Source of the DNA: Firmicutes bacterium UBA4981
GTDB lineage: Bacteria > Bacillota > SHA-98 > UBA4971
Assembly: GCA_002398515.1 (NCBI GenBank)
Contig: DGZL01000047.1
Coordinates: 1 to 15,913, forward strand
Reading direction: 5' to 3'
Length of the DNA: 15,913 nt
How positions within the stretch are numbered: position 1 is the first letter of the stretch; the number at the start of each line of letters is the position of its first letter. Positions 5,097-12,924 of the stretch are shown here, piece by piece. The position numbers and the translations under genes were made by a program. The notes under the pieces were generated by a model, which was not told the DNA's origin, did not search any database, and saw nothing but the letters and a program-made list of their open reading frames with translations.

Positions 5097-7295
5097 TTGA
5101 ATCGTTTGGCAGAAAGCAAGAATCCGTATTTACTTCAACATGCAGGAAATCCTGTAGATTGGTATCCGTGGTGTGATGAAGCCTTTAGAAGGGCAGCCGC
5201 TGAAGACAAGCCTATCTTTCTTTCGATAGGCTATTCCGCTTGTCATTGGTGTCACGTAATGGCAGAAGAGTCATTTAGCGACCCGGAGGTGGCCAAAGCC
5301 CTAAATGACAGCTACATCTCAATTAAGGTGGATCGTGAGGAAAGGCCTGACGTAGACAGCGTATACCAGGAAGCCTGCCTGGCGACTACAGGCCAAGGTG
5401 GATGGCCTCTCACCGTCATTATGGATGCAGGCAAGAAGCCTTTCTTTGCCGGTACGTACTTTCCCAAGACACGGAAGTATGGCAGGCCCGGCGTCCTCGA
5501 CGTTCTCGCGAAAGTCAGTGAAATGTGGCGAAATGACAGGCAGCAGCTTATCCATGCCGGAGAGATGCTTACTCATCTGCTTCGCGAAGGCAACGACAAG
5601 CGTGATGCGGCAGACCTCGGCGATGATGAGCTTCTGTATGCTTATAGTGCACTTAGGACTGAATTCGACCGCGAGTACGGAGGGGTTGGATATGCCCCGA
5701 AGTTTCCCATGCCTGTTAACCTGCTTTTCCTGCTTAGATACTATAGGCATACCGGAGATGAATCAGCGCTGGATATGGTAGAAAAAACCTTGGTGATGAT
5801 GCGAAGAGGCGGGGTGTACGATCAAATAGGATTCGGATTTCACCGATACAGCACTGACCATAAATGGCTTATCCCTCATTTCGAAAAGATGCTCTATGAT
5901 AACGCACTTCTCACTTCGGTCTATCTAGAGGCGTACCAGGTGACACAAAAGCCGTTCTACGCTCAGGTGGCACGTGAGATTTTCAAATACCTTCTCCGGG
6001 ATATGCAGGCACCGGACGGTGGATTTGCGTCAGCGGAGGACGCGGATTCCGAAGGCGGGGAAGGGAGGTACTATACGTGGACCCGGGATGAGGTATTCGA
6101 AATCCTGGATAACGAGGAAGCTGAAATCTTCACAAAGTATTTTGACATCACAAGAAAAGGAAATTTCGAGAGCGGCCGTAGCGTCCCAAACCTTCTTAGC
6201 CCTAAAGCAACTGCCCTGAGAATTGCCGGAGGGAAGAGGAAGGAATCAGAAGAGGCGGGCAATGCTGACGCAGGCCACGGTGGCGCAGACCACGCTGATG
6301 CACACCACGGTGGCGCACGCCGCCCTACGGAAGACATGCTCAGGCAAGCCTGCGCTCATCTTCTGGATGCACGCACCGGACGTCCTAGGCCGTTTAGAGA
6401 CGACAAAGTCCTCACAGCGTGGAATGGCCTTGCAGTCACAGCTTTCGCAAGAGGAGGTCGTATCCTGGGTGAACAGAAATACGTTGATGCTGCAGAGGAT
6501 ACAGCGGATTTCGTCCTGAAAACCCTAAGAGGCCCCGACGGTCGGCTCTTAGCGAGATACCGCAAGGGAGAAGCTGCAATACCTGCATGTCTGGATGACT
6601 ACGCCTTTTTCGTCCAGGGTCTTATCGAGCTGTGGGAAGCAGGGTTTAAAGGCGATTATATCCGAGCTGCCATAGAGTTGACGGAACAGCAAATCGATAT
6701 GTTCTGGGACAAAGAGGATGGTGGGTTTTACTTCACATCCCACGGCTTCCATGAACTTCCTGTGCGCCGCAAAGATGCGCGAGACGGAGCTCTGCCGTCA
6801 GGAAACTCCGTATCCGCTCACAACCTAATCCGACTTGCCCGTCTTACAAGACGGAAAGAGTGGGAAGAGATGGCAAGAAATTTGCTGCGGAGTTTCTCCG
6901 GAAATGTGTCAAGATATCCTTCGGCTTTTCCAATGCTACTTTCGGCGTGGTTGCTGTTGGAGATCCCACCTATTGAAATAGTAATCGCCGGTCACCGTGA
7001 CAAACCGGATACCCAGCGACTGTGGCAGGCAGTAAATAGCTTATTCCTCCCTGAAGCGACGATTTCTCATAATCCGGGAGGCGTTGACGGTGATAATCTT
7101 GCCACGATTCTACCTCCGATTTCAGGCAAGGAGCCGCTACACGATAAGGCTTTGGCCTATGTTTGCCAAGGCTTCACATGTCTTGAGCCTATTAATGAGC
7201 CTGATACCCTAAGGGCAGTCCTTGGTTCTACTCAGCTTCAGACTGCACTTGTAATGGAATCACCTCAATTCTGTAATACCACACTACCGCAATAG
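5097..7295 (+). CDS. yyaL: Thioredoxin-domain protein of the YyaL/SPATA20 (DUF255) family
   Basis: This 732-residue cytoplasmic protein begins with NRLAESKNPYLLQHAGNPVDWYPW, the family hallmark. The thioredoxin-like domain (about 1-165) carries CHWC in GYSACHWCHVMAEESF and GQGGWPLTVIMD. The rest resembles a six-hairpin (alpha/alpha) barrel: FEKMLYDNA, GGFASAEDADSEG, KVLTAWNGLAV, and the end YVCQGFTCLEPI. The biochemical role of the family is not settled. I prefer TTG 5097 because GGAGGA (5085-5090) lies 6 nt before it and most relatives start MxNRLA. The ATG at 5091 abuts that Shine-Dalgarno with no spacer and would add only Met-Ala. The protein is longer than the usual roughly 680-700 residues, partly through a His/Ala/Gly-rich insertion near residues 385-411. 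Confidence 0.9.
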   Translation: MNRLAESKNPYLLQHAGNPVDWYPWCDEAFRRAAAEDKPIFLSIGYSACHWCHVMAEESFSDPEVAKALNDSYISIKVDREERPDVDSVYQEACLATTGQGGWPLTVIMDAGKKPFFAGTYFPKTRKYGRPGVLDVLAKVSEMWRNDRQQLIHAGEMLTHLLREGNDKRDAADLGDDELLYAYSALRTEFDREYGGVGYAPKFPMPVNLLFLLRYYRHTGDESALDMVEKTLVMMRRGGVYDQIGFGFHRYSTDHKWLIPHFEKMLYDNALLTSVYLEAYQVTQKPFYAQVAREIFKYLLRDMQAPDGGFASAEDADSEGGEGRYYTWTRDEVFEILDNEEAEIFTKYFDITRKGNFESGRSVPNLLSPKATALRIAGGKRKESEEAGNADAGHGGADHADAHHGGARRPTEDMLRQACAHLLDARTGRPRPFRDDKVLTAWNGLAVTAFARGGRILGEQKYVDAAEDTADFVLKTLRGPDGRLLARYRKGEAAIPACLDDYAFFVQGLIELWEAGFKGDYIRAAIELTEQQIDMFWDKEDGGFYFTSHGFHELPVRRKDARDGALPSGNSVSAHNLIRLARLTRRKEWEEMARNLLRSFSGNVSRYPSAFPMLLSAWLLLEIPPIEIVIAGHRDKPDTQRLWQAVNSLFLPEATISHNPGGVDGDNLATILPPISGKEPLHDKALAYVCQGFTCLEPINEPDTLRAVLGSTQLQTALVMESPQFCNTTLPQ
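6275..6317 (+). repeat. In-frame 13-bp direct repeat encoding a His-rich insert
   Basis: CCACGGTGGCGCA occurs exactly at 6275-6287 and at 6305-6317, 30 bp (10 codons) apart. The encoded stretch reads GHGGADHADAHHGGARR, in the linker before the PTEDMLRQACAHLLDARTG block of the YyaL-type protein. It probably arose by slippage; the His cluster could bind metal. Confidence 0.7.
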
Positions 7296-7445
7296 ATGAG
7301 ACGCTTTTACATCTTGCTCGTGTTCATTCAGTTGCAAATAGAGCAAAAGGAGAGTCATTATATATGCAATTGTGAACCGGCTTACTTTTCCCTATCAAAT
7401 CGAAAAGTGTGTTTAACTGTTTATTGTGGGAGGAATTCACCCAAA

Positions 7446-7473
7446 TGTGGAGAAAGACATATTACACTATAAT
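7446..7473 (+). promoter_or_regulatory. Candidate promoter of the liv gene cluster
   Basis: A consensus -10 TATAAT lies at 7468-7473, 32 bp before the ATG at 7505, in an AT-rich patch. The -35 region (around 7445-7451, TGTGGA) is a poor match, so an activator may be needed. No terminator is clear between the YyaL-type gene (stop 7293-7295) and this site. Confidence 0.4.
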
Positions 7474-7504
7474 ATTTTGAGTCTGGAGAGAGGTGGATTC
7501 TGGT

Positions 7505-8650
7505 ATGATTTCTCATCGACGTTTAGTCACTTGTCTGGTACTTCTAATCATGGTAAGCCTTGTGGGAGTGGCGACAGCCGCGACGCCTACTGAGGTAAGA
7601 ATCGGTGTATATGAGCCGATGACAGGGGCTATGGCCGCAGGTGGCCAAATGACTTGGGAGGGAATACAACTCGCGCAGAAACAGAGGCCTAATGTCTTAG
7701 GACTGCCGGTCAGACTCATCCTAGTTGATAATCGAAGCGATAAAGTTGAAGCAGCTACTGCTGTCACCCGTCTGGTTCAGAAAGACAAAGTGCATGCAAT
7801 TATCGGAAGCTACGGGAGCGCCCTGTCGATGTCCGGAGGACCGGTAGCACAGACTGCAAAAGTCCCGGTCATGGGATGTTCCCCGACAAATCCCTTGGTT
7901 ACGATAGGAAATGACTACTACTTTCGTGCCTGCTTCATCGACCCCTTCCAGGGCAGAGTCATGGCACAATTCGCATTCGAGAAGCTCGGGGCTAAGACTG
8001 CAGCAATTATCCAGGACGTAGCTCAGGACTACTCAGTAGGCTTAGCAAACTTCTTCAGAGAGGCTTTTATCGAGTTGACCGGGGATCCCAAAGCTATTGT
8101 GGGCTTTACATCGTATCAGACCGGCGACAGAGATTTCACCGCACAGCTTACATATGTCGCCAACGCAAAGCCTGACGTAGTATTCGCTCCCGGATACTAT
8201 GCTGACGCAGCGGTACTCGTTACACAAGCGCGCTCACTCGGACTTGCCATGCCTTTCCTCGGAGGAGATACTTTCGAGGCTCCTGAGTTCATTGAGATTG
8301 GCGGAAAGGACGTCGAAGGGGTATACTTCAGCACTCACTACAGCGCTGATGCTCCCATAACCCCTGCGTCTGAGGAGTTCGTAGCTCTTTACAAGGCCGA
8401 ATTCAACAAGGCGCCTAACACGTTTGCCGCGTTGGGTTACGACTGCTACATGCTGGTGCTGGACGCCATTGAGAAAGCAGGGGTAGTCGATCCTGTAGCG
8501 ATCAGGGACGCAATGGCCAAAACTAAGGACTTCATGGGAGCTACCGGTATTATTACCCTGGACGCCAACGGCGACGCCACCAAGAGCGCAGTTGTGCTCC
8601 AGGTGCAAGACGGAGAGTTTAAGCTGGTTGACGTTGTGCACCCGCGCTAG
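7505..8650 (+). CDS. livJ: Branched-chain/hydrophobic amino-acid ABC transporter binding protein
   Basis: This is a 381-residue type-I periplasmic binding protein that captures the substrate and delivers it to LivH/LivM. ATG 7505 is chosen over the in-frame GTG at 7493: a purine-rich GAGAGGTGG (7488-7496) sits 8 nt upstream and the protein then starts directly with a Sec signal (MISHRR, hydrophobic core, GVATA|A). There is no lipobox Cys, so the product is soluble, as in diderm cells. Family landmarks are TEVRIGVYEPMTGAMA, the helix GIQLAQ, VRLILVDNRSDKVEA, IIGSYGSALS in the ligand cleft, TNPLVT, FRACFIDPFQG, PDVVFAPGYYADAA and GYDCYMLVLDAIEKAG. Exact ligand (Leu/Ile/Val, another amino acid or a short amide) cannot be told. 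It heads the liv cluster. Confidence 0.92.
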   Translation: MISHRRLVTCLVLLIMVSLVGVATAATPTEVRIGVYEPMTGAMAAGGQMTWEGIQLAQKQRPNVLGLPVRLILVDNRSDKVEAATAVTRLVQKDKVHAIIGSYGSALSMSGGPVAQTAKVPVMGCSPTNPLVTIGNDYYFRACFIDPFQGRVMAQFAFEKLGAKTAAIIQDVAQDYSVGLANFFREAFIELTGDPKAIVGFTSYQTGDRDFTAQLTYVANAKPDVVFAPGYYADAAVLVTQARSLGLAMPFLGGDTFEAPEFIEIGGKDVEGVYFSTHYSADAPITPASEEFVALYKAEFNKAPNTFAALGYDCYMLVLDAIEKAGVVDPVAIRDAMAKTKDFMGATGIITLDANGDATKSAVVLQVQDGEFKLVDVVHPR

Positions 8651-8790
8651 TTCATAATCTGGCAGCGGTCTTCATTCGAGCAAGTTGTGCAAATTGTGGA
8701 GCTTGCTTGAAAGGGTCTCCTGAGGCTTTTGTTAGGGCTCGGAGACAGTGACTACTAAGAAATCGCCGGTTGAATAGGGTTTTCGAGCTT

Positions 8791-8815
8791 CCCTGGGGGC
8801 TTAGCCCCCAGGGAG
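8791..8815 (+). promoter_or_regulatory. Strong hairpin between livJ and livH
   Basis: CCCTGGGGGC (8791-8800), loop TTA, GCCCCCAGGG (8804-8813): a perfect 10-bp GC-rich stem, extended by T-A and a T-G pair. No T run follows, so it is not a classic terminator. Its place after the binding-protein gene suggests a 3' stability block or partial attenuator that makes more LivJ than permease, as known for the intergenic hairpins after malE. The 3' arm carries GGGAG, a possible Shine-Dalgarno for an in-frame ATG at 8827, which the stem would hide. Confidence 0.7.
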
Positions 8816-8850
8816 CGAATTGTTCTATGTCCGATGGGAGGCTGGAGACG

Positions 8851-9744
8851 GTGACGCTGGAAATACTCATGCAAAATGCTGCGAACGGGATTACGTTAGG
8901 TAGCCTCTACGCTCTCTTGGCCATTGGATATACAATGGTTTACGGTATCTTAAGACTCATCAACTTTGCCCATGGCGAAATCTTTATGATTAGCACCTAC
9001 TTCGCTTTCTATGGCATAGCTATTTTTGCTCTTCCTTGGCAGCTTTCTTTCGTTATGGCGATTGTCCTCACCGCCCTGCTGGGCGTTGTCATTGAGCGGG
9101 CAGCCTACAGGCCTCTTAGGGATGCGCCGCGCATATCAGCCTTGATTTCGGCCATAGGGGTGTCGTTTCTCATGGCAAACCTTGGCCTGGTGATATTCGG
9201 GGGGAGGCCGAAGACATTTTTCCGGCCTCAATTGTTTCAGATTCCCATTCAACTGGGTAGGATTAGGGTTGTGGCTCTTTTCTTCATAATCCCTGTACTG
9301 ACAGTGGTTCTTCTTGCGATACTCAACTACATTGTATACAAGACAAAGATAGGCCTTGCCATGCGAGCTGCCCAGTGGGATTTTGACGTGGCAAGACTGA
9401 TGGGTGTTGACGTTGATCGGGCGATCTCAGTCACCTTCGCCATCGGTTCGGCGCTTGCCGCTATCGGAGGTATTATGTGGGGGCTTCGATTTGTTGAGAT
9501 CAATCCGAATATGGGGTTGTTCCCAGGATTGAAATGTTTCATTGCTGCCGTATTCGGTGGTATCGGCAATATTGCCGGTGCAGTCTTAGGGGGCTTTCTT
9601 CTTGGCTTCGGAGAGATTATGTTAGTGGCCTTCTTGCCGGGTTTGGCAGGTTATCGTGACGCTTTTGCCTTTGTTTTATTGATTTTGATGCTGCTCGTTA
9701 GGCCTACAGGCCTACTGGGTGAGAAGCAAAGGGTGAGAACATAG
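8851..9744 (+). CDS. livH: Branched-chain amino-acid ABC transporter permease LivH
   Basis: This is a 297-residue inner-membrane permease with about eight hydrophobic segments. It opens MTLEILMQNAANGITLGSLY and YTMVYGILRLINFAHGEIFM, the LivH signature. The cytoplasmic coupling loop is AMRAAQWDFDVARLMGVDVDR, and the end DAFAFVLLILMLLVRPTGLLG is typical. I prefer GTG 8851, with GGGAGG (8836-8841) 9 nt upstream and the usual family N-terminus. The in-frame ATG 8827 would add eight residues, and a longer frame from 8770 would run through the hairpin at 8791-8815. LivH pairs with LivM to form the channel. Confidence 0.93.
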   Translation: MTLEILMQNAANGITLGSLYALLAIGYTMVYGILRLINFAHGEIFMISTYFAFYGIAIFALPWQLSFVMAIVLTALLGVVIERAAYRPLRDAPRISALISAIGVSFLMANLGLVIFGGRPKTFFRPQLFQIPIQLGRIRVVALFFIIPVLTVVLLAILNYIVYKTKIGLAMRAAQWDFDVARLMGVDVDRAISVTFAIGSALAAIGGIMWGLRFVEINPNMGLFPGLKCFIAAVFGGIGNIAGAVLGGFLLGFGEIMLVAFLPGLAGYRDAFAFVLLILMLLVRPTGLLGEKQRVRT

Positions 9745-9746
9745 CT

Positions 9747-10823
9747 ATGACCGGAAACCGAAGCAATGACTTTGTAAGAAAAGCCGGAATTGCGCTTGCG
9801 TTGCTTCTCGTATTTTACCTGTGTCTTTTCTGGGTCGAGACCGGCTGGGACGCTTATAAGGTGCGTATCCTAAACCTCTCTGCAATCTACATCGGGATTA
9901 CGCTGGGTCTTAATCTCTGTAACGGGTTTGCAGGTCAATTCTCTCTGGGAATTGCCGGGTTCATGGCTGTCGGTGCATATACCACAGCGTTGCTGACGAT
10001 GGCGCCTCAGACGAAGTCTGCCGTGTTTTTCATTGATCCCTTGATTTGGCCTCTGAACTCCATCCAGTGGGGTTTCTTGCCTGCTCTCTTAATGGCGGGC
10101 CTGGTATCAGGGTTAGTGGGATTTGCAGTCGGGGCTCCGGCCATACGTTTCCGTGATGATTACTTGGGCATTACCACGCTGGGATTCGCGGAGATTATCC
10201 GTGTCGTATTTACAAATACCAGAACCATTACCAATGGCGCGCTGGGCCTCAAGGGAATCCCTCCCCACACTAACCTCTATTGGAGTTGGACCTTTGCCCT
10301 GGTCTGTGTTTTGGTTATGGTGAGGCTCACAAATTCCAGTTACGGACGGGCACTGAAAGCCGTTCGTGACGATGAGGTAGCTGCCGAGGCCATGGGTGTG
10401 AATCTCTTTTACCACAAGTGCCTTGCTTTTGTGGTATCAGCAATGATGGCAGGTGTCGGCGGAGGGTTGCTGGGGAACCTCATAACTACTATCGACCCAA
10501 ACATGTTTCGTTTCCCACTGACCTTTACAGTGTTGATGATGGCAGTGCTAGGTGGTTTAGGTAGCATTACAGGGAGTGTAATAGCAGCCACCTTAGTGAC
10601 AGTTGCCATGGAGGTTCTCAGAGCGCTGGAGGAGCCCAGGGTTATTCTGGGGATGTTCGTTCCCGGAATTCCGGGTATGCGCATGGTGGTCTTTTCCATT
10701 GCCCTGATGGCAGTCATATTATTCTATCCCAAAGGATTCATGGGGGACAAAGAACTGAGTCTGGATTCTTTCAGAAACCTTGCGGCAAGATTTCGCCGTA
10801 CATTCTTACATAAGCAGGTGTAA
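9747..10823 (+). CDS. livM: Branched-chain amino-acid ABC transporter permease LivM
   Basis: This is a 358-residue inner-membrane permease starting 2 bp after the livH stop, with GGGTGAG (9731-9737) 9 nt before ATG 9747. Features of LivM are LNLCNGFAGQFSLGIAGFMAVGAYTTALL, GAPAIRFRDDYLGITTLGFAEIIR, the coupling loop ALKAVRDDEVAAEAMGVN, and FPLTFTVLMMAVLGGLGSITGSV. The C-terminal tail after FYPKGFMGDKEL is basic and cytoplasmic. It forms a heterodimer with LivH. The spacing implies translation coupled to livH. Confidence 0.93.
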   Translation: MTGNRSNDFVRKAGIALALLLVFYLCLFWVETGWDAYKVRILNLSAIYIGITLGLNLCNGFAGQFSLGIAGFMAVGAYTTALLTMAPQTKSAVFFIDPLIWPLNSIQWGFLPALLMAGLVSGLVGFAVGAPAIRFRDDYLGITTLGFAEIIRVVFTNTRTITNGALGLKGIPPHTNLYWSWTFALVCVLVMVRLTNSSYGRALKAVRDDEVAAEAMGVNLFYHKCLAFVVSAMMAGVGGGLLGNLITTIDPNMFRFPLTFTVLMMAVLGGLGSITGSVIAATLVTVAMEVLRALEEPRVILGMFVPGIPGMRMVVFSIALMAVILFYPKGFMGDKELSLDSFRNLAARFRRTFLHKQV

Positions 10824-10830
10824 GCGGGCT

Positions 10831-11622
10831 ATGTCGAACATAAATGATTTCGCGCTTGTCTGCGGGAATATCGGAATACAATTCGGAGGACTTGCGGCTG
10901 TCAGTAGCTTTGATCTGCTAATTCCCGAAGGGGCGCTATACGGGTTAATTGGCCCGAACGGTGCAGGCAAGACTACGGTATTTAACGTCATATCCGGGGT
11001 TTTGAGTCCGACCGCAGGTTCAGTCAAGCTTTTCGGGACAGATATCACAGGACTTAATCCTGATGAGATCGCGAGGCGGGGTATCGCTCGCACTTTCCAG
11101 AACATCAGGCTGTTTCGCAACCTTACGGCTCTTGAGAACGTGCTGGTCGGACACCATCTCAGGCGCGAGGCGACGCTTGGAGAAGCGTTGCTGGCTTTTC
11201 CGAGATACAGGAAGGAAGAGTCCGATATGATGCGCACATCTGAGGAGTTGCTGGAGGATGTAGGTCTGGAAGACGTAGCGTACTATCGGGCCAGCGCACT
11301 TCCGTACGGACAGCAACGACGCCTCGAAATTGCCCGTGCCCTGGCTACTAAGCCCAGGGTTCTTCTACTGGATGAACCGGCAGCAGGGATGAATCCGGCA
11401 GAGACTGAACAGCTAATGCAGCTTATCCTTGACGCGCGTGACAGATTCAACCTCACCATACTCCTGATTGAGCATGAGATGAAGGTAGTGATGAATATCT
11501 GTGAACGCATGACTGTACTGGATCACGGCCAGATCATCGCAGAAGGCACTCCTTCTGAAATCCAGTCTAACGAAAGAGTAATCAAGGCCTATCTAGGGGG
11601 CGGAGTAATTGCTCGACATTAA
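10831..11622 (+). CDS. livG: Branched-chain amino-acid ABC transporter ATPase LivG
   Basis: This is a 263-residue ATPase on the cytoplasmic side of LivHM. Walker A is GPNGAGKTT (41-49), the Q-loop is FQNIRLF (Q90), and the signature is LPYGQQRR, the variant usual in LivG rather than LSGGQ. Walker B is VLLLDEP (177-183) and the switch His is in LLIEHEM (H215). ATG 10831 is 8 bp past the livM stop; AGGTG lies just upstream. A longer in-frame start inside livM (10780) gives a tail not found in the family and is rejected. Confidence 0.93.
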   Translation: MSNINDFALVCGNIGIQFGGLAAVSSFDLLIPEGALYGLIGPNGAGKTTVFNVISGVLSPTAGSVKLFGTDITGLNPDEIARRGIARTFQNIRLFRNLTALENVLVGHHLRREATLGEALLAFPRYRKEESDMMRTSEELLEDVGLEDVAYYRASALPYGQQRRLEIARALATKPRVLLLDEPAAGMNPAETEQLMQLILDARDRFNLTILLIEHEMKVVMNICERMTVLDHGQIIAEGTPSEIQSNERVIKAYLGGGVIARH

Positions 11623-12325
11623 GGATATTCACGTCTACTATGACGGAATTCACGCAATCAAAGGGGTTTCCATGACTGTGCCCCAAGGGGCCCTGGTTAC
11701 GCTTGTGGGTTCAAACGGGGCAGGGAAGACGACTTTGCTGAGGACAATCTGCGGGTTGAAAAGGCCTTCAGAAGGTCAGATCTTCTTTAAGGATTCGAAC
11801 CTTCTCGACATGAGTGTCACCGGAATTGTCCAGATGGGGATTAGCATGGTGCCTGAAGGCAGGCAGATATTCCCTGATCTTACGGTTTTGGAAAACCTTC
11901 ATTTAGGTGCATATACACGGACGGACGCCAATGGGATTAGCCGCGACCTAGATTGGGTGTTCAAGCTGTTTCCGCGGCTGAAAGAACGCGTTCGTCAGAA
12001 AGGCGGAACCCTATCCGGAGGCGAGCAGCAGATGCTTGCTATCGCAAGAGGCCTTATGTCAAGGCCCACCCTTCTTCTTATGGATGAACCTTCCCTTGGC
12101 CTTGCTCCTATCTTGGTGGAAGAGGTATTCGGCATAATACAGGAGATCCATTCTGAAGGTGTGACGCTGCTTTTGATAGAGCAGAATGCCCAAGCTGCTC
12201 TCAGCGTCGCTGATTATGGATATGTTATGGAGTCAGGCGCTATTGCCCTGGAAGGGAAGGGAGAGGACCTCTTACACGATGAAGCGGTGAGACGCGCGTA
12301 CCTCGGCGGTGAAGCTCTTAAGTAG
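11609..12325 (+). CDS. livF: Branched-chain amino-acid ABC transporter ATPase LivF
   Basis: This is a 238-residue ATPase, partner of LivG. Walker A is GSNGAGKTT (34-42), the signature LSGGEQQM (135-142), Walker B LLLMDEP (155-161), and the switch position reads LLIEQNA, with Gln in place of His as is normal for LivF. The start is TTG 11609, overlapping the last 14 bases of livG, with a G-rich GGGGGCGGAG just before it. The resulting N-terminus, MLDIKDIHVYYDGIHAIKGVS, matches the family exactly, and no ATG or GTG nearby would. The weak start and the overlap suggest coupling to livG. Confidence 0.92.
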   Translation: MLDIKDIHVYYDGIHAIKGVSMTVPQGALVTLVGSNGAGKTTLLRTICGLKRPSEGQIFFKDSNLLDMSVTGIVQMGISMVPEGRQIFPDLTVLENLHLGAYTRTDANGISRDLDWVFKLFPRLKERVRQKGGTLSGGEQQMLAIARGLMSRPTLLLMDEPSLGLAPILVEEVFGIIQEIHSEGVTLLLIEQNAQAALSVADYGYVMESGAIALEGKGEDLLHDEAVRRAYLGGEALK

Positions 12326-12356
12326 GTACTTGTTTTTCAGTAGCTACTTGGTTTTC
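12320..12356 (+). terminator. Hairpin overlapping the livF stop codon
   Basis: AAGTAGGTACT (12320-12330) pairs with AGTAGCTACTT (12339-12349) with a single G-G mismatch, across the loop TGTTTTTC, followed by GGTTTTC. The left arm contains the livF TAG. The two arms are also near-identical direct repeats because each is a near-palindrome. It could be an intrinsic terminator or a 3'-end stabiliser. Confidence 0.4.
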
Positions 12357-12498
12357 TGGGAATTACTTATGTGCATTCTAAGATAAGCATGAGACAACTC
12401 GGACAATTCGACTGTTCCCATCGAGTATTAGGAAGCCCATGAGGTCCTGGGTAAGGGATGGATGAGAGACTGTGTGTCGGCGTAGCGTCTGAGCTTAT

Positions 12499-12526
12499 CA
12501 GGGGCTTCTCGCCGGCCTCTGTTTTT
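12499..12526 (+). terminator. Intrinsic terminator downstream of the liv cluster
   Basis: CAGGGGC (12499-12505) pairs with GCCTCTG (12515-12521), six Watson-Crick pairs and one G-T, loop TTCTCGCCG, followed directly by TTTTT (12522-12526). This is the best-formed terminator in the window, 174 bp past the livF stop. Confidence 0.65.
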
Positions 12527-12773
12527 CATAGTGCCCCCCGCGGGTCTTTGTGTCATACATATCAATAGCTACCATTATCCGGTCAGGCGAGGCGCGGCAT
12601 CTCTTCTGCTCTGAAGGCGTTGGACGTTGGGATAGGATGTACTATTCCACCGTGTCTGATGACCGATCTTAACCTCGCATCCCGTCTTATCACGCTACCG
12701 AGCCTTGCCCGCGCTTATCCAGTTGTTAAACAGCGCAGAAAGAGCGCCTTGCGTCTGATTGAGGATCTATCGC

Positions 12774-12801
12774 TTCCTAGTTATGCAAGGCCTGGTATAC
12801 T
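12774..12801 (+). promoter_or_regulatory. Candidate extended -10 promoter for the first methyltransferase
   Basis: TGGTATACT (12793-12801) is an extended -10 (TG, one base, TATACT). The -35 position has TTCCTA (12774-12779), a 16-bp spacer away and a partial match. It would give a leader of about 115 nt to the ATG at 12925. Confidence 0.4.
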
Positions 12802-12924
12802 ATTACTGGCCGACTTGTGCAAATAAGAACTACAGGATAAGGCCAATCGGATGGGTCATTCCATGAAAGGAATAACTCTGTAATAACCTAATAATTCATC
12901 ATGGATATATGGAGGCCGACGGCA

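Larger units (their letters stand above)
12326..12924. other. Intergenic region between livF and the first methyltransferase
   Basis: This 599-bp stretch contains the hairpin at the livF stop, a better terminator at 12499-12526, a possible extended -10 promoter at 12774-12801 and a small ATTCC/GGAAT hairpin (12858-12873) just upstream of the methyltransferase. A 68-codon open frame (12620-12826) has no ribosome site and no recognisable sequence; I do not call it. Confidence 0.5.

Noticed and set aside
7340..7376. AGGAGAG followed by ATGCAATTGTGA, a three-codon frame after the YyaL-type gene
   Set aside because: Too short to support as a leader peptide, and no attenuator hairpin follows it.
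12620..12826. 68-codon plus-strand frame before the first methyltransferase
   Set aside because: No ribosome site, no recognisable motif, and a likely promoter for the methyltransferase lies within it.
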